From Dehalococcoidia bacterium (GTDB lineage: Bacteria > Chloroflexota > Dehalococcoidia > GIF9 > UBA5629): 48,037 bases of DNA. Position 1 is the first letter of the stretch, and every line of letters starts with the position of its first letter. The position numbers and the translations under genes were made by a program. Below are positions 16,791-25,529 of this stretch, in pieces. The stretch covers positions 1 through 48,037 of the forward strand of contig JAFGHL010000092.1 in NCBI GenBank assembly GCA_016930155.1, in the 5' to 3' direction. The notes under the pieces are model-generated. The model worked only from the letters and a program-made list of their open reading frames with translations, was not told where the DNA came from and made no database searches.

Positions 16791-18032
16791 ATGAATTCAC
16801 TACTTGACAGGATTAGAGTATTAGATCTGACCGACGACAGGGGTTTTCTCTGCGGGCGGATACTCGCAGAGATGGGTGCCGATGTTATAAAGGTTGAAAA
16901 ACCCGGAGGCGATCCCGCGCGCAATATCGGCTCGTTCTATCACGATGAGAATGATCCCGAGAAAAACTTGAACTGGTTCGCGTACAATTTGAACAAACGG
17001 GGCATAACGCTTGATATCGCTTCAAATGATGGGTGGACGATCTTCCTCAAGTTAATCAAAAAGTCAGATATTGTAATTGAGTCATTTCCTGCCGGTTACA
17101 TGCAGCAAATGGGGCTTGATTACGTAGTACTTAAAGCGATGAATCCTCGAATAATTATGACCTCCATCACACCTTTCGGGCAGACAGGCCCTTACAGGGA
17201 TTTTGCTGCTTCCGATATCGTCGTTCAGGCCATGAGCGGCTACCTGCATCTTTGCGGGGACCCCGGCCACCCCCCGGTGCGTATAAGCATCCCGCAGGCA
17301 TACCTGCATGCCTGCGGCGAAGCTGCCATAGCTACAATGATGGCGCTTTATCATCGGGAAAGCAGCGGAGAAGGACAGTATGTGGATGTTTCAGCGCAAC
17401 AGAGCATAGTCAGGAATACTGTAAATGCTGTCCCTTTATGGCTGACCTATGGTGAAATACTGGAGCGCTCCGGAGCATTCAGAGTCGGGCTCGGCAAAAA
17501 CCTGCGTGCGAGGCAAACGTGGGCCTGCAAAGATGGCTTTGTTAACTTTCTGTTCGTGGGAGGGATATTAGCGTCGGTAGCCGGGTCTTCGGGATTAACC
17601 GATTGGCTCGAGGAAGAGGGCATTTCAACCGATTATAAGAATAGATTGAAAGATTTCGATATATCCAAATTTACGCAGGAAGAGTGGGAGCAGATGGAGG
17701 CCCCGGTGGTAAAACTGTTCATGAAATATACAAAACAAGAGCTGTTTGACGAGGGTAATAAAAGGAGGGTCAGTATCTGTCCGGTTCATTCTCCCGAAGA
17801 GGTGGTGAACTACCCGCAACTGGAAGCCAGAGGATTCTGGACGGAGATCAGGCATGAGGAACTCGGCGCCGCAATCAAATATCCCGGAAGCTGCATCAGA
17901 TCCACTGCGATGCCTGCCGGTCAACTTCGCAGGGCGCCGCTTATCGGTGAGCATAACGTGGATGTCTATCACGGTGAGCTGGGACTATCCGAAGACGAGA
18001 TCGCAAGATTAAAGCAACTAAAAATAATTTAA
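16791..18032 (+). CDS. Family III (CaiB/BaiF) CoA-transferase subunit lacking catalytic Asp, module 1
   Basis: 413 aa, GGAG 9 nt before the ATG. CaiB/BaiF fold from start to end: RVLDLTDDRGFLCGRILAEMGADVIKVEKP, NLNKRGITLD, TPFGQTGPY, CGDPGHPP, GEGQYVDVSAQQS, C-terminal RAPLIGEHN. Anchored on the ALYHR..GEGQ segment, the position of the formyl-CoA transferase nucleophile (Asp169) is Tyr171. The protein is therefore probably not catalytic alone and acts with the Asp-containing partner 12 bp downstream, in the manner of two-subunit enzymes such as benzylsuccinate CoA-transferase BbsEF. It has a close paralogue at 26748-27992. The acid substrate is unknown. Confidence 0.88.
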   Translation: MNSLLDRIRVLDLTDDRGFLCGRILAEMGADVIKVEKPGGDPARNIGSFYHDENDPEKNLNWFAYNLNKRGITLDIASNDGWTIFLKLIKKSDIVIESFPAGYMQQMGLDYVVLKAMNPRIIMTSITPFGQTGPYRDFAASDIVVQAMSGYLHLCGDPGHPPVRISIPQAYLHACGEAAIATMMALYHRESSGEGQYVDVSAQQSIVRNTVNAVPLWLTYGEILERSGAFRVGLGKNLRARQTWACKDGFVNFLFVGGILASVAGSSGLTDWLEEEGISTDYKNRLKDFDISKFTQEEWEQMEAPVVKLFMKYTKQELFDEGNKRRVSICPVHSPEEVVNYPQLEARGFWTEIRHEELGAAIKYPGSCIRSTAMPAGQLRRAPLIGEHNVDVYHGELGLSEDEIARLKQLKII

Positions 18033-18044
18033 TATGAAGTAATT

Positions 18045-19250
18045 ATGAGCAAACTGCCGCTGGAAGGAGTCAAGGTCCTTGATTTTACCTGGGTGATCGC
18101 AGGGCCACTTATTACGAAATGCCTTGCCGATTACGGTGCGACCGTGGTGAGAGTCGAATCCATGGCTCGCCCCTGTTTTCTGCGTGTATCGGGACCGTTT
18201 AAGGACCGTGTTGTCGGACCCGACAACACCACCTACTTCGCTTATTTTAATCCAAATAAATACAGCGCCTCTTTAAACCTGAAAAAACCGGTGGGGCTGC
18301 GGACAGCCCGGAAGCTGGCTGATTGGGCGGACATAATAGTGGATAATTACGTGCCGGGCAAACTGGCAAAACTCGGACTGGATTACGAGAGCGTAAAAAA
18401 AATAAACCCGGATATTATAATGCTCAGCACTTCGGGACAGGGCCAGTCGGGGCCGATGGCGGGAATCCCGATGACAGGCATGATCCTGGTAGCGCTCACT
18501 GGATTCATGTTCTTCAGCGGTTGGCCGGGCGAAGAAAGCACTCAGCCATTTGGGCCTGTGAACGATTTTATCACCCCTTCATTCGGCGTCCCGGCAATCC
18601 TGGCTGCTCTCCGTCACAGGAAATTGACCGGCGAGGGGCAATCCATAGATCTGTCACAACTTGAAGCCGGAATCCAATTTCTGGCGCCCGGCATACTGGA
18701 TTACACCGCTAACGACAGGCAAATCGGAAACGTCGGTAATTCGTCTCCTGATGCCGCTCCACATGGAGTCTACCCCTGCGCTGACAACAGGTGGTGCGCC
18801 ATAGCGGTTTTTTCAGACAACGAATGGAAATCGCTCTGTACGGCCCTGGAGCATACCGAGGCGGCCGACGATCCTTTGTTCAGCACTTTCCCAGGCAGGA
18901 AAAGAAACGAAGATGAACTCAATAAAATGGTCGGCCAATGGACCATCAAACATACTCCTGAATATATCATGCTCACGCTTCAGCGCGCCGGTGTACAGGC
19001 GGGAGTGGTAAAGAACTCCAGGGACGTCTGCGAAGACCCTCAGCTTAAAGCGCGCAATCATTTCTGGAACATGAACCATCCCGTCATGGAAGATTGCATC
19101 TGCTTTGGTGAGCCTTCCATACTATCGGAAACCCCCGCCCGGCTGCTCAGGCCCTCCCCCTGTTTGGGCGAACATACCGAATTTGTCGCTACCGAGTTCC
19201 TGAATATGTCCGGGCAAGAGCTTATCGAACTTTTATCAGATGAAAGCTGA
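18045..19250 (+). CDS. Family III CoA-transferase catalytic subunit, module 1
   Basis: 401 aa, start 12 bp after the partner gene with a weak ribosome site, so translational coupling is likely. CaiB/BaiF landmarks: GVKVLDFTWVIAGPLITKCLADYGATVVRVE, NPNKYSASLNLK, GQGQSGPMAG, GEGQSIDLSQLEAG. In PVNDFITP Asp174 falls at the catalytic position, in contrast with its partner. The reaction would move CoA from a donor acyl-CoA to a carboxylic acid through an Asp-CoA anhydride intermediate. It is closely related to the gene at 25530-26735 and to the fossil at 30688-30864. A 12-bp perfect palindrome GACTCGCGAGTC (19249-19260) overlaps the stop region. Confidence 0.9.
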   Translation: MSKLPLEGVKVLDFTWVIAGPLITKCLADYGATVVRVESMARPCFLRVSGPFKDRVVGPDNTTYFAYFNPNKYSASLNLKKPVGLRTARKLADWADIIVDNYVPGKLAKLGLDYESVKKINPDIIMLSTSGQGQSGPMAGIPMTGMILVALTGFMFFSGWPGEESTQPFGPVNDFITPSFGVPAILAALRHRKLTGEGQSIDLSQLEAGIQFLAPGILDYTANDRQIGNVGNSSPDAAPHGVYPCADNRWCAIAVFSDNEWKSLCTALEHTEAADDPLFSTFPGRKRNEDELNKMVGQWTIKHTPEYIMLTLQRAGVQAGVVKNSRDVCEDPQLKARNHFWNMNHPVMEDCICFGEPSILSETPARLLRPSPCLGEHTEFVATEFLNMSGQELIELLSDES

Positions 19251-19321
19251 CTCGCGAGTCGTCCCCAAAAGAGGCATTTTCCTTCCGATTGTGGTAAACC
19301 GGCTGTTAATTAGAAAAAATA

Positions 19322-19855
19322 TCAGGGTAACGCCGCATCCGTCCAGCGGTCATAATGCACCCTCTCCTCCCTGAACCTGTCCTCACCATGCGGTTTTTCA
19401 TCAGCATATCCGAGGGAAACCAGCGCTATAGGAATAACGTGCTCCGGTATATCAAGTAACTTTCTTGTCTTTTCTATGCGCTCCTGCACCGGGAAAATTC
19501 CCACCCAGACCGCTCCCAACCCCAGGGCATGGGCAGCCAGCAGGATATTCATCGTAGCGGCAGCGCAGTCGAGCGGACCCCGGCCGGCGTTGACTTCAAA
19601 GGTTGGATCCTCACAAACCAGTATGGCCAGAGCCGCCTGGTCAAGCATATATGAGAATGTATGGATTTTGGATACCCGGCTGAGGATTGTACGGTCTTTG
19701 ATCACCACAAACTGCCAGGGTTGCTCGTTAGCTGAAGAAGGCGCAGCCATTGCCGCCTGTAACAATTGCTTCACGACGTCAGCGGCCACCGGCCTGTCAG
19801 TGTATTTTCGGATGCTCCTGCGTGTCAATATACATTCGATGGTATCCATGCACAT
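19322..19855 (-). CDS. Nitroreductase-family flavoprotein
   Basis: 177 aa. N-terminal ILTRRSIRKYTDRPV, AAMAAPSSANEQPWQFVVI, mid-domain DCAAATMNILLAAHALGLGAVWVG and C-terminal IPIALVSLGYADEKP are classical nitroreductase FMN-binding features. It is likely an NAD(P)H-dependent reductase of an enoyl, quinone or nitro substrate; substrate unknown. The start may be the second Met (MDTIECIL), which matches family N-termini better. It lies last in the minus-strand gene train from module 2 and converges with the module 1 CoA-transferase, so it may provide a redox step in the same pathway. Confidence 0.88.
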   Translation of the reverse strand: MCMDTIECILTRRSIRKYTDRPVAADVVKQLLQAAMAAPSSANEQPWQFVVIKDRTILSRVSKIHTFSYMLDQAALAILVCEDPTFEVNAGRGPLDCAAATMNILLAAHALGLGAVWVGIFPVQERIEKTRKLLDIPEHVIPIALVSLGYADEKPHGEDRFREERVHYDRWTDAALP

Positions 19856-19898
19856 CTCACCCTATCCACAGATTATATTTACAGTTCCGGGCATATCT

Positions 19899-20249
19899 TC
19901 ACATAGGAGGTTTGGCCGGCTTGAACCCGTCCGACGCCTCAACCGGCATGAAAAGCATGCCCAGGCACATGGCTTTCCCGGTCTCATCGAACCTGAGGGT
20001 GGAGGTGGCGCCGCCGCCCAGGGCTTTATACATGACCACCTGCAGAGCGTCGATGTTGGGCATCTCGTATACCTTGACTTCGCCTTTGACCAGATCTTTG
20101 TAATGGTCCTTGACCTTTTGCGGCGTAACCTGCTTTTTTATGATCTCGTAGTTCTCTTTATTGAACGCTATTATCCCCACGTTGGAGATATCGCCTTTAT
20201 CGCCGCTGCGGACATAAGCCAGTTCTTTAATCAGTACTTTCTTGCTCAT
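19899..20249 (-). CDS. AtuA-like ferredoxin-fold subunit
   Basis: The track starts at 20315, but ATG at 20249 (MSKKVLIKELAYVRSGDKGD) with GAGG upstream follows the preceding stop by 2 bp and gives the normal length, 116 aa. The phrases AYVRSGDKGDISNVGIIAF and ALGGGATSTLRFDETGKAMC are typical of the small C-terminal domain of AtuA (acyclic terpene utilisation) family proteins. In many genomes this domain is fused to the large one; here it is a separate subunit. No reaction is firmly established for the family outside terpene catabolism. Confidence 0.85.
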   Translation of the reverse strand: MSKKVLIKELAYVRSGDKGDISNVGIIAFNKENYEIIKKQVTPQKVKDHYKDLVKGEVKVYEMPNIDALQVVMYKALGGGATSTLRFDETGKAMCLGMLFMPVEASDGFKPAKPPM

Positions 20250-20251
20250 CT

Positions 20252-21616
20252 TTATTCTAGCCTCTTCATAATAAAACTTGTTGGAACTTCTTCGCGTGGT
20301 ATCAGTGTCGGCCACAACGATATGTAGCTTCTCGGCTTTGAGGGAACGGACACTGTAAAACCCACCGGCGACATGTCCAGGAAAGACACGGCTATCATGC
20401 CCGCCTCGAGCGGGTTTTTACCCCTGGCCGCTACCCGCAGGCAGAGTTCATTAATCTGGTCTTCATCCGGCATGGGGACTATGGACTTGAGTATCGAATT
20501 TATACCAACGTAGTCGATCTGCACGTCCACGTCCTCACGCTTCATACCGTATTTGGCCAGGTTCTTCCAGCCCAGCTCCTCTACTCTTTTCGCTTTGGTC
20601 AAAGCTTTAGGCGCAGAGATGTAGTTCATGGTCTCCGCTATAAATCCTCCCGGATAACCTATAATCACCTTGAGTGTATCAGGCCTGCGTTTGCCGGTCA
20701 TATTGCTCAGCCTGACCCTGTTGTTGCCCAGGTCCTCCACCTTAACCGCCGTCATATCGGCCACGCCGTCCGGCATAATGTAGTTTTTAGGATCATGCAC
20801 CTCATAAACCAGCTGGCTTTTGACGGTCCATTCGTTGAGCAGGCCGCCTCCCGATGACGGCATCTCCAGTATCGCTGTACCATCCTCGCAAACCTCGGCC
20901 AGCGGGTAGACGATCTCATTCGGCTTTGGTACGTGTTCCCACACCGGGCTGGCCACTCCCGTAACGAAATCGGCGCATTCCAGCGTGTGTCCGATGGTTA
21001 TGGCGGCGCCAATGCGCGGCCAGTATGCGTCTTCAAATTTCCATCCGAACTCGTGCATCATAGGCGCCACGAAAAGCGCGCTGTCCGAACACCTTCCTGC
21101 CACTACCACGTCGGCGCCGGCTTCCAGGGCGGCGATAATGGAATCGGAACCGATGTAAGCATTGGCGATCAGGATATTGTCTTTGATCTGGCTGATATCG
21201 TCCTCGCCCGTCTCCAGGTTGGTGAATTTCCATCCTTTCTTGAGCAGCTCATCGATCCTGCCAGCAATGTTGTCGCCTTTGATCACGGCAACTTTCAAGC
21301 CCTGGATATTGCTTTCAGCGGCTATCTTGAGTATCTGGTCCGCCGCAGCTTCAGGATTGACGCCGCCGCCGTTGGTGATGATTTTAACACCCCTCTTGTG
21401 AGCTTCAGGCAATACCTGCTTCATACCATCGATGTGCTGGGTCAGGTAGCCCTTGGTGGGATCCTTCTGCTGGTTCTTGGACATGATGGACATGGTTAGC
21501 TCGGCCAGCTGGTCGAAGCAGATGTAATTTAAATTTCCTTCCCTGACGAGCCTCAGGGCTTCTCCCGTCTTGGAAGGCGCGTAGCCCGAACCCGCTCCGA
21601 TCCTGATTTTCTTCAC
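20252..21616 (-). CDS. AtuA-like (DUF1446) protein, large subunit
   Basis: 454 aa from GTG with AAGGAG upstream. It matches the acyclic terpene utilisation AtuA/DUF1446 family: IRIGAGSGYAPSKTGEALRLV, ITNGGGVNPEAAA, VVVAGRCSDSALFVAPMMHEFGW, IGHTLECADFVTGV, PSSGGGLLNEWTVKSQLVYEVHDP. AtuA was described in the citronellol/geraniol degradation cluster, but relatives occur in many acyl-CoA catabolic operons. Its small partner follows after 2 bp. Location downstream of a TRAP transporter and crotonase suggests a role in breakdown of the imported acid. This is context inference, not a proven reaction. Confidence 0.87.
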   Translation of the reverse strand: MKKIRIGAGSGYAPSKTGEALRLVREGNLNYICFDQLAELTMSIMSKNQQKDPTKGYLTQHIDGMKQVLPEAHKRGVKIITNGGGVNPEAAADQILKIAAESNIQGLKVAVIKGDNIAGRIDELLKKGWKFTNLETGEDDISQIKDNILIANAYIGSDSIIAALEAGADVVVAGRCSDSALFVAPMMHEFGWKFEDAYWPRIGAAITIGHTLECADFVTGVASPVWEHVPKPNEIVYPLAEVCEDGTAILEMPSSGGGLLNEWTVKSQLVYEVHDPKNYIMPDGVADMTAVKVEDLGNNRVRLSNMTGKRRPDTLKVIIGYPGGFIAETMNYISAPKALTKAKRVEELGWKNLAKYGMKREDVDVQIDYVGINSILKSIVPMPDEDQINELCLRVAARGKNPLEAGMIAVSFLDMSPVGFTVSVPSKPRSYISLWPTLIPREEVPTSFIMKRLE

Positions 21617-21646
21617 TTTAACGCTCCTTCTAAATTCATTGATTGA

Positions 21647-22462
21647 CTAAATACCTTTAAATACGGGCTTTCTCTTCTCGAGAAAAGCCTTTGTGCCTTC
21701 TCTGAAATCCTCTGTATTAAAGCAGATGTTCATTGCCAGGTTTTCGTTAAATAACTGCCTGGTTAACTCCTCATTGAACAAACGGTAAACCGTGCGATGG
21801 GTCAACTCGATCGACACCGAGGGCATCGCGGCTATTTTGCCCGCAAAGTCAAGGGCTGTTTTCATCAACTCTTCATGTGGAACAACCTGTGTAACAAGGC
21901 TTATCCGCTTTGCCTCGGCCGCGTCGATTGCCTCACCAGTATAAAATAGCTTCAGTGCATTATCAACCCCCACTATCCTCGGCAGCCAGTAACTTGCGCC
22001 CGCATCCGGCATTAATCCTATTCTTACCCATGAAGCTACGAATCTGGCTTTTTCTGAAGCTATGCGGAAGTCACACAACAGCGCCAGCGAAAGGCCCGAG
22101 GCGGCAGCGACACCGTTAACAGCGGCAATTACGGGTTTCCCCAGGTCCATAATCGCGTGGGGCATCACAATCATGCCGGGTTCCAGAAGCTCTGAGCGGG
22201 ATTTCTCCAGCGCTTTATAACCGCCGTCTCCTATCCGTTCTTTGAGCCGGCCGGCAGCATCAGCGCCGGCGCAGAAGCCTTCGCCGCTGCCCGTGATAAT
22301 CAGCACCTTGATATCATCCCTTTTTCTGGCCTGCTCCAGTATCTTGACAAAGCTCTCACCCATCGTGCTGGTGATCGCATTTCTCCTCTCCGGCCGATTG
22401 AGAGTGATAACGCCAATCCCGTTGTCGCATTCGAATAACAGTTCGTCTGTCGGATTATCCAT
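21647..22462 (-). CDS. Enoyl-CoA hydratase/isomerase (crotonase), PaaG-like
   Basis: The track extends to 22783 through the upstream TRAP gene. ATG at 22460-22462 has AGGAGG 9 nt upstream and gives 271 aa. Crotonase features are LNRPERRNAIT, the oxyanion-hole phrases GSGEGFCAGAD and AVNGVAAASGLSLALLCDFRIAS, and IGLMPDAGASYWLPRIVG. The last resembles PaaG isomerases (GLIPDxGG..LPR), where the Asp is catalytic, rather than hydratases with a Glu there. The likely activity is double-bond isomerisation or hydration of an acyl-CoA produced by the CoA-transferases. It lies 17 bp downstream of the TRAP permease gene. Confidence 0.9.
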   Translation of the reverse strand: MDNPTDELLFECDNGIGVITLNRPERRNAITSTMGESFVKILEQARKRDDIKVLIITGSGEGFCAGADAAGRLKERIGDGGYKALEKSRSELLEPGMIVMPHAIMDLGKPVIAAVNGVAAASGLSLALLCDFRIASEKARFVASWVRIGLMPDAGASYWLPRIVGVDNALKLFYTGEAIDAAEAKRISLVTQVVPHEELMKTALDFAGKIAAMPSVSIELTHRTVYRLFNEELTRQLFNENLAMNICFNTEDFREGTKAFLEKRKPVFKGI

Positions 22463-22479
22463 TGTTTGCATCCTCCTGT

Positions 22480-23784
22480 TCAGTTGCGCATCATATCGGG
22501 CAGGAACGTTGCCACCTGCGGGAAAAAGAAAACAATGAGCACGCCCACGATTATCAGTGCGACAAACGGCGCCGTCCCCATAATGATTCTTTTCATGGGG
22601 ATATCCGGAGCTATAGTCTTCATCACGAACAGGTTCAGCCCGACGGGAGGCGTCAGGTTGCCTATCATCATACACATTGTGACTAAAACCCCGTACCAGA
22701 TAAAGTCGATGTTCAGGATTCTCATAACCGGGACCAGCGTCGGCAGGGTGAGCACCAGAATCCCGGCAGGATCGAGCAGGCAACCGAGTAAAACGAAAAT
22801 AAACATGGTCAGTATCACAAAGGCGGTATTTGATATACCGCTCTTGACTATGGTTTCAGCGATCAGTTGCGGTATACCCAGGTAAGTGAGCAGATATGAA
22901 AAGGTAAAGGCGGAAAACAGGATGAAAATAATGAAGCATGAGATCCGGGCCGCGCTGAATAAAACGTCCCGCAGGCTGCGCCAGGTCAGCTTTCTGTATA
23001 CGGCTGCGATAACCAGGGAGAGAAAAGCGCCCACGCAGGCGCTTTCGGTCGGCGTGCAGATACCTGCATAGATTGACCCCAGCACACCTACCGCGATCAA
23101 TATGAATACCCAGATGTTCTTCAGCGATGCAAACCGGTCACGCCAGGTAACGTCGGACATGGCAGGTTCCACATCCTGAGGCCTGAATTTTGCGTAGACC
23201 AGAATATAAATAACGAAAACTACTGTGGTTACCATTCCGGGCAAGATACCCGCGATAAACAATTTACCGATGGATTCCTCGGTCAGCAGGCCGTATATGA
23301 TGAACATTGCGCTGGGGGGAATGATAATGCTCAGGGTTCCGGCGGCCGCAATTATGCCGGCCGCAAAACCGCCGTTATATCCGTGTTTCTTGAGTTGCGG
23401 CATAGCCGCCAGCCCTATGGTAGCGGTGCCTCCGGAACTGCTGCCGCAGCAGGCTCCGAACAACATGCCCGCAACTGAAGCTGTTGCCCCGAGGCCGCCG
23501 CGCACCCGGTTAAACCATTTGCTCCCCGCATCAAACGCCTGTTCGGCTACGCCGCTTTTGCTTAAAAGCTCCGCCATGACGACAAACATTGGAACCAGTA
23601 CCAGTGTAGAGTCCGTGCCGAATTTATAACTTATCACCGCCAATTGTGATAAGGCGTTTGGTCCTATGAAAATCCAGATCCCCAGCAGGCTGCTCAGGCC
23701 AATCGCAAAGGCGATCGGCATACCGACAAGAATCAACAAAACCAGAAAGGCGAACAGCAGTATCCCGATGATGCCAATGTCCAC
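22480..23784 (-). CDS. dctM: TRAP transporter large permease (DctM)
   Basis: 434 aa, GTG start sharing one base with the dctQ stop (TAGTG). About twelve hydrophobic helices with DctM signatures: LVGMPIAFAIGLSSLLGI, LVPMFVVMAELLSKSG, GACCGSSSGGTATIGLAAMP, IIPPSAMFIIYGLLTEESIGKLFIAGILPG, TPTESACVGAF, LTPPVGLNLFV. It couples sodium or proton gradient to uptake of an organic acid delivered by the periplasmic or lipid-anchored binding protein. It sits between dctQ and the crotonase in a minus-strand operon. Confidence 0.93.
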   Translation of the reverse strand: MDIGIIGILLFAFLVLLILVGMPIAFAIGLSSLLGIWIFIGPNALSQLAVISYKFGTDSTLVLVPMFVVMAELLSKSGVAEQAFDAGSKWFNRVRGGLGATASVAGMLFGACCGSSSGGTATIGLAAMPQLKKHGYNGGFAAGIIAAAGTLSIIIPPSAMFIIYGLLTEESIGKLFIAGILPGMVTTVVFVIYILVYAKFRPQDVEPAMSDVTWRDRFASLKNIWVFILIAVGVLGSIYAGICTPTESACVGAFLSLVIAAVYRKLTWRSLRDVLFSAARISCFIIFILFSAFTFSYLLTYLGIPQLIAETIVKSGISNTAFVILTMFIFVLLGCLLDPAGILVLTLPTLVPVMRILNIDFIWYGVLVTMCMMIGNLTPPVGLNLFVMKTIAPDIPMKRIIMGTAPFVALIIVGVLIVFFFPQVATFLPDMMRN

Positions 23785-24311
23785 TATATTTCTTCTTCCA
23801 CTTTATTTGCCGTATCCGGCAGTATGCCTGCTATGGCACCGGCAAGCAGCAGGATGTATTGAAAGAGTAAAACGAGCAGCCCGAAAGGGATCACCGCATA
23901 AAAAGGCCATAACGTTACTTCCAGTCTCGTTCTTGAAACCCAATGCAGGCTGTAGCTATCCCATGCCAGCGCCGCGCTCTTCCACAGCCATAAGGCGACA
24001 AACACAATCCCCAGTACATCAACGATGATTGCCAGTACTTTTCTGGGCTGCGGCTTCAGCAGCGTGGGGATCAGATCTATCTTGATGTGACCGCCCGTTT
24101 CAAGTGTGTATGCCGCCGATAGGAAAGTAGCCGTTAAAAGTATGTACGAAGATATTTCCAGAGTCCAGGCCGTTGGCGCTTTTAACGCATATCGTACAAC
24201 GACCTCATATACGGTTAGAAATATGATGATGAGGAACCCGATACCTGAGATGGAGGCGCAGATTTTATTGAATTTACTCAGCGCCGGCTGTATTCTGAAA
24301 TTATTTATCAC
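23784..24311 (-). CDS. dctQ: TRAP transporter small permease (DctQ)
   Basis: 175 aa from GTG. Four transmembrane helices with the DctQ pattern: SGIGFLIIIFLTVYEVVVRYALKAPTAW (R-Y-x-x-x-x-P-x-x-W), then TATFLSAAYTLETGGHIKIDLI. It forms the membrane complex with DctM, whose start overlaps this stop by one base, so translation is probably coupled. It lies 60 bp downstream of the binding-protein gene, a gap with only a weak hairpin. Confidence 0.9.
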   Translation of the reverse strand: MINNFRIQPALSKFNKICASISGIGFLIIIFLTVYEVVVRYALKAPTAWTLEISSYILLTATFLSAAYTLETGGHIKIDLIPTLLKPQPRKVLAIIVDVLGIVFVALWLWKSAALAWDSYSLHWVSRTRLEVTLWPFYAVIPFGLLVLLFQYILLLAGAIAGILPDTANKVEEEI

Positions 24312-24371
24312 AGCTATTTAATTCCATATATATTTTTTATCAGGGAAGCGTGTCCTGTCGGACTAGACCTG

Positions 24372-25433
24372 CTAATAACCCGCACCGTGTTTCCTGTATA
24401 TGTCTGTAAGCTGCTGCGCCTCAGGGCTGGATGCAGCATATTTGTCCCAGATGGCTTTAGCCGGCGCTTTCCAGAGCTTGATTTCATCCGGGGTCGGGAC
24501 ATACATGGTCTCTCCCATTTCAGGTAATTCCTTGCGGCCTTTCTCGATATTTGCACCGTTTACCTGCAAAACAACTCTCATGAACTCGGGAGTGACCTTA
24601 CCGATCGCTTCCTGGTCTGCGCTCGATATCTTGTTCCACTTGTCCTTATTTATGTAGAACAGGAAGCCTCCGGTTCCGATGTCAAGGTCACAATAATACG
24701 GGGCGACTTCGGGCAACTTGAAAGCCACCATGGACGGAACTGAAAGAAGCGTGCCGTCCGAAACACCGTATTGTATGGACTGGTACATTTCGGACGTCGG
24801 GAGGGTAACCGTGCTGCATCCCCAACCGGATATCAGCTCATCCATGGCGCCACCGGCGGATCTGATTTTGAGCCCTTTGGCTTCGGCAGGTACATGGACC
24901 GCTTTCTTTGTTGCCAGGCCGTATGCCGACGGGGCGCATGCATACCAGTTAATATGAATATTGTATTTTTCAAAACCTTTCTGGATTATGGGCAATCCTT
25001 CCTCAGCCGCCGCCAAATTGCTTTCTATATCAGATATTCCCACCCAGGGAAGCGCCCCAACATTGGCAAGAGGTACCTGGCCGACCACATAGTTGATTAC
25101 GGTCATGGCTGCGTCCACGCTGCCGCTGTTTACCGCAGCCAGCTCTTCCGCGCCCGGGCAAAGCGATTCGCCCGGATTGACAACGATTTTCACTCTTCCT
25201 TCAGTGGCTTGCAGGACTGCCGCGGCATATAATTGCGCTATAGTGGCATATGTATTACCCGCCGGGTACATGGTTGCAGCCACAAGGGTGATCGGCTCCT
25301 GCACGGCTGCTTGAGACGCATCGGTTTCCGATGGTTTGGTTGTCTGAGCTGCGGGCGCTCCGGCGCAGGCAGCGGAAATATATAGAATTACCAATGCCAG
25401 CGCGCATATGGTGACGATTGCTTTGTTTCTCAT
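24372..25433 (-). CDS. dctP: TRAP transporter substrate-binding protein (DctP)
   Basis: 353 aa with GGAGG upstream of the ATG. The N-terminal hydrophobic signal ends at ISAACAG, a plausible though imperfect lipobox, followed by a Thr/Ser/Gln-rich linker. The mature region shows DctP features: GRVKIVVNPGESLCPGAEELAAV (binding-site region), GLKIRSAGGAMDELISGWGCSTVTLPTSEMYQSIQYGVSDGT, and KWNKISSADQEAI. The substrate would be an organic acid; the usual carboxylate-binding Arg may be the one in KIRSAGG. It lies 96 bp downstream of the CoA-transferase pair on the same strand, suggesting that the acid imported is the one activated to its CoA thioester. Confidence 0.9.
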   Translation of the reverse strand: MRNKAIVTICALALVILYISAACAGAPAAQTTKPSETDASQAAVQEPITLVAATMYPAGNTYATIAQLYAAAVLQATEGRVKIVVNPGESLCPGAEELAAVNSGSVDAAMTVINYVVGQVPLANVGALPWVGISDIESNLAAAEEGLPIIQKGFEKYNIHINWYACAPSAYGLATKKAVHVPAEAKGLKIRSAGGAMDELISGWGCSTVTLPTSEMYQSIQYGVSDGTLLSVPSMVAFKLPEVAPYYCDLDIGTGGFLFYINKDKWNKISSADQEAIGKVTPEFMRVVLQVNGANIEKGRKELPEMGETMYVPTPDEIKLWKAPAKAIWDKYAASSPEAQQLTDIYRKHGAGY

Positions 25434-25529
25434 TGATACCCTCCATCTGTATTGTTCTCGTCATTTTCTATCATTGTCTTTTACAAAGTTGATTCATCTT
25501 CTAATTTACCATATGCGCCTCCTCAAATA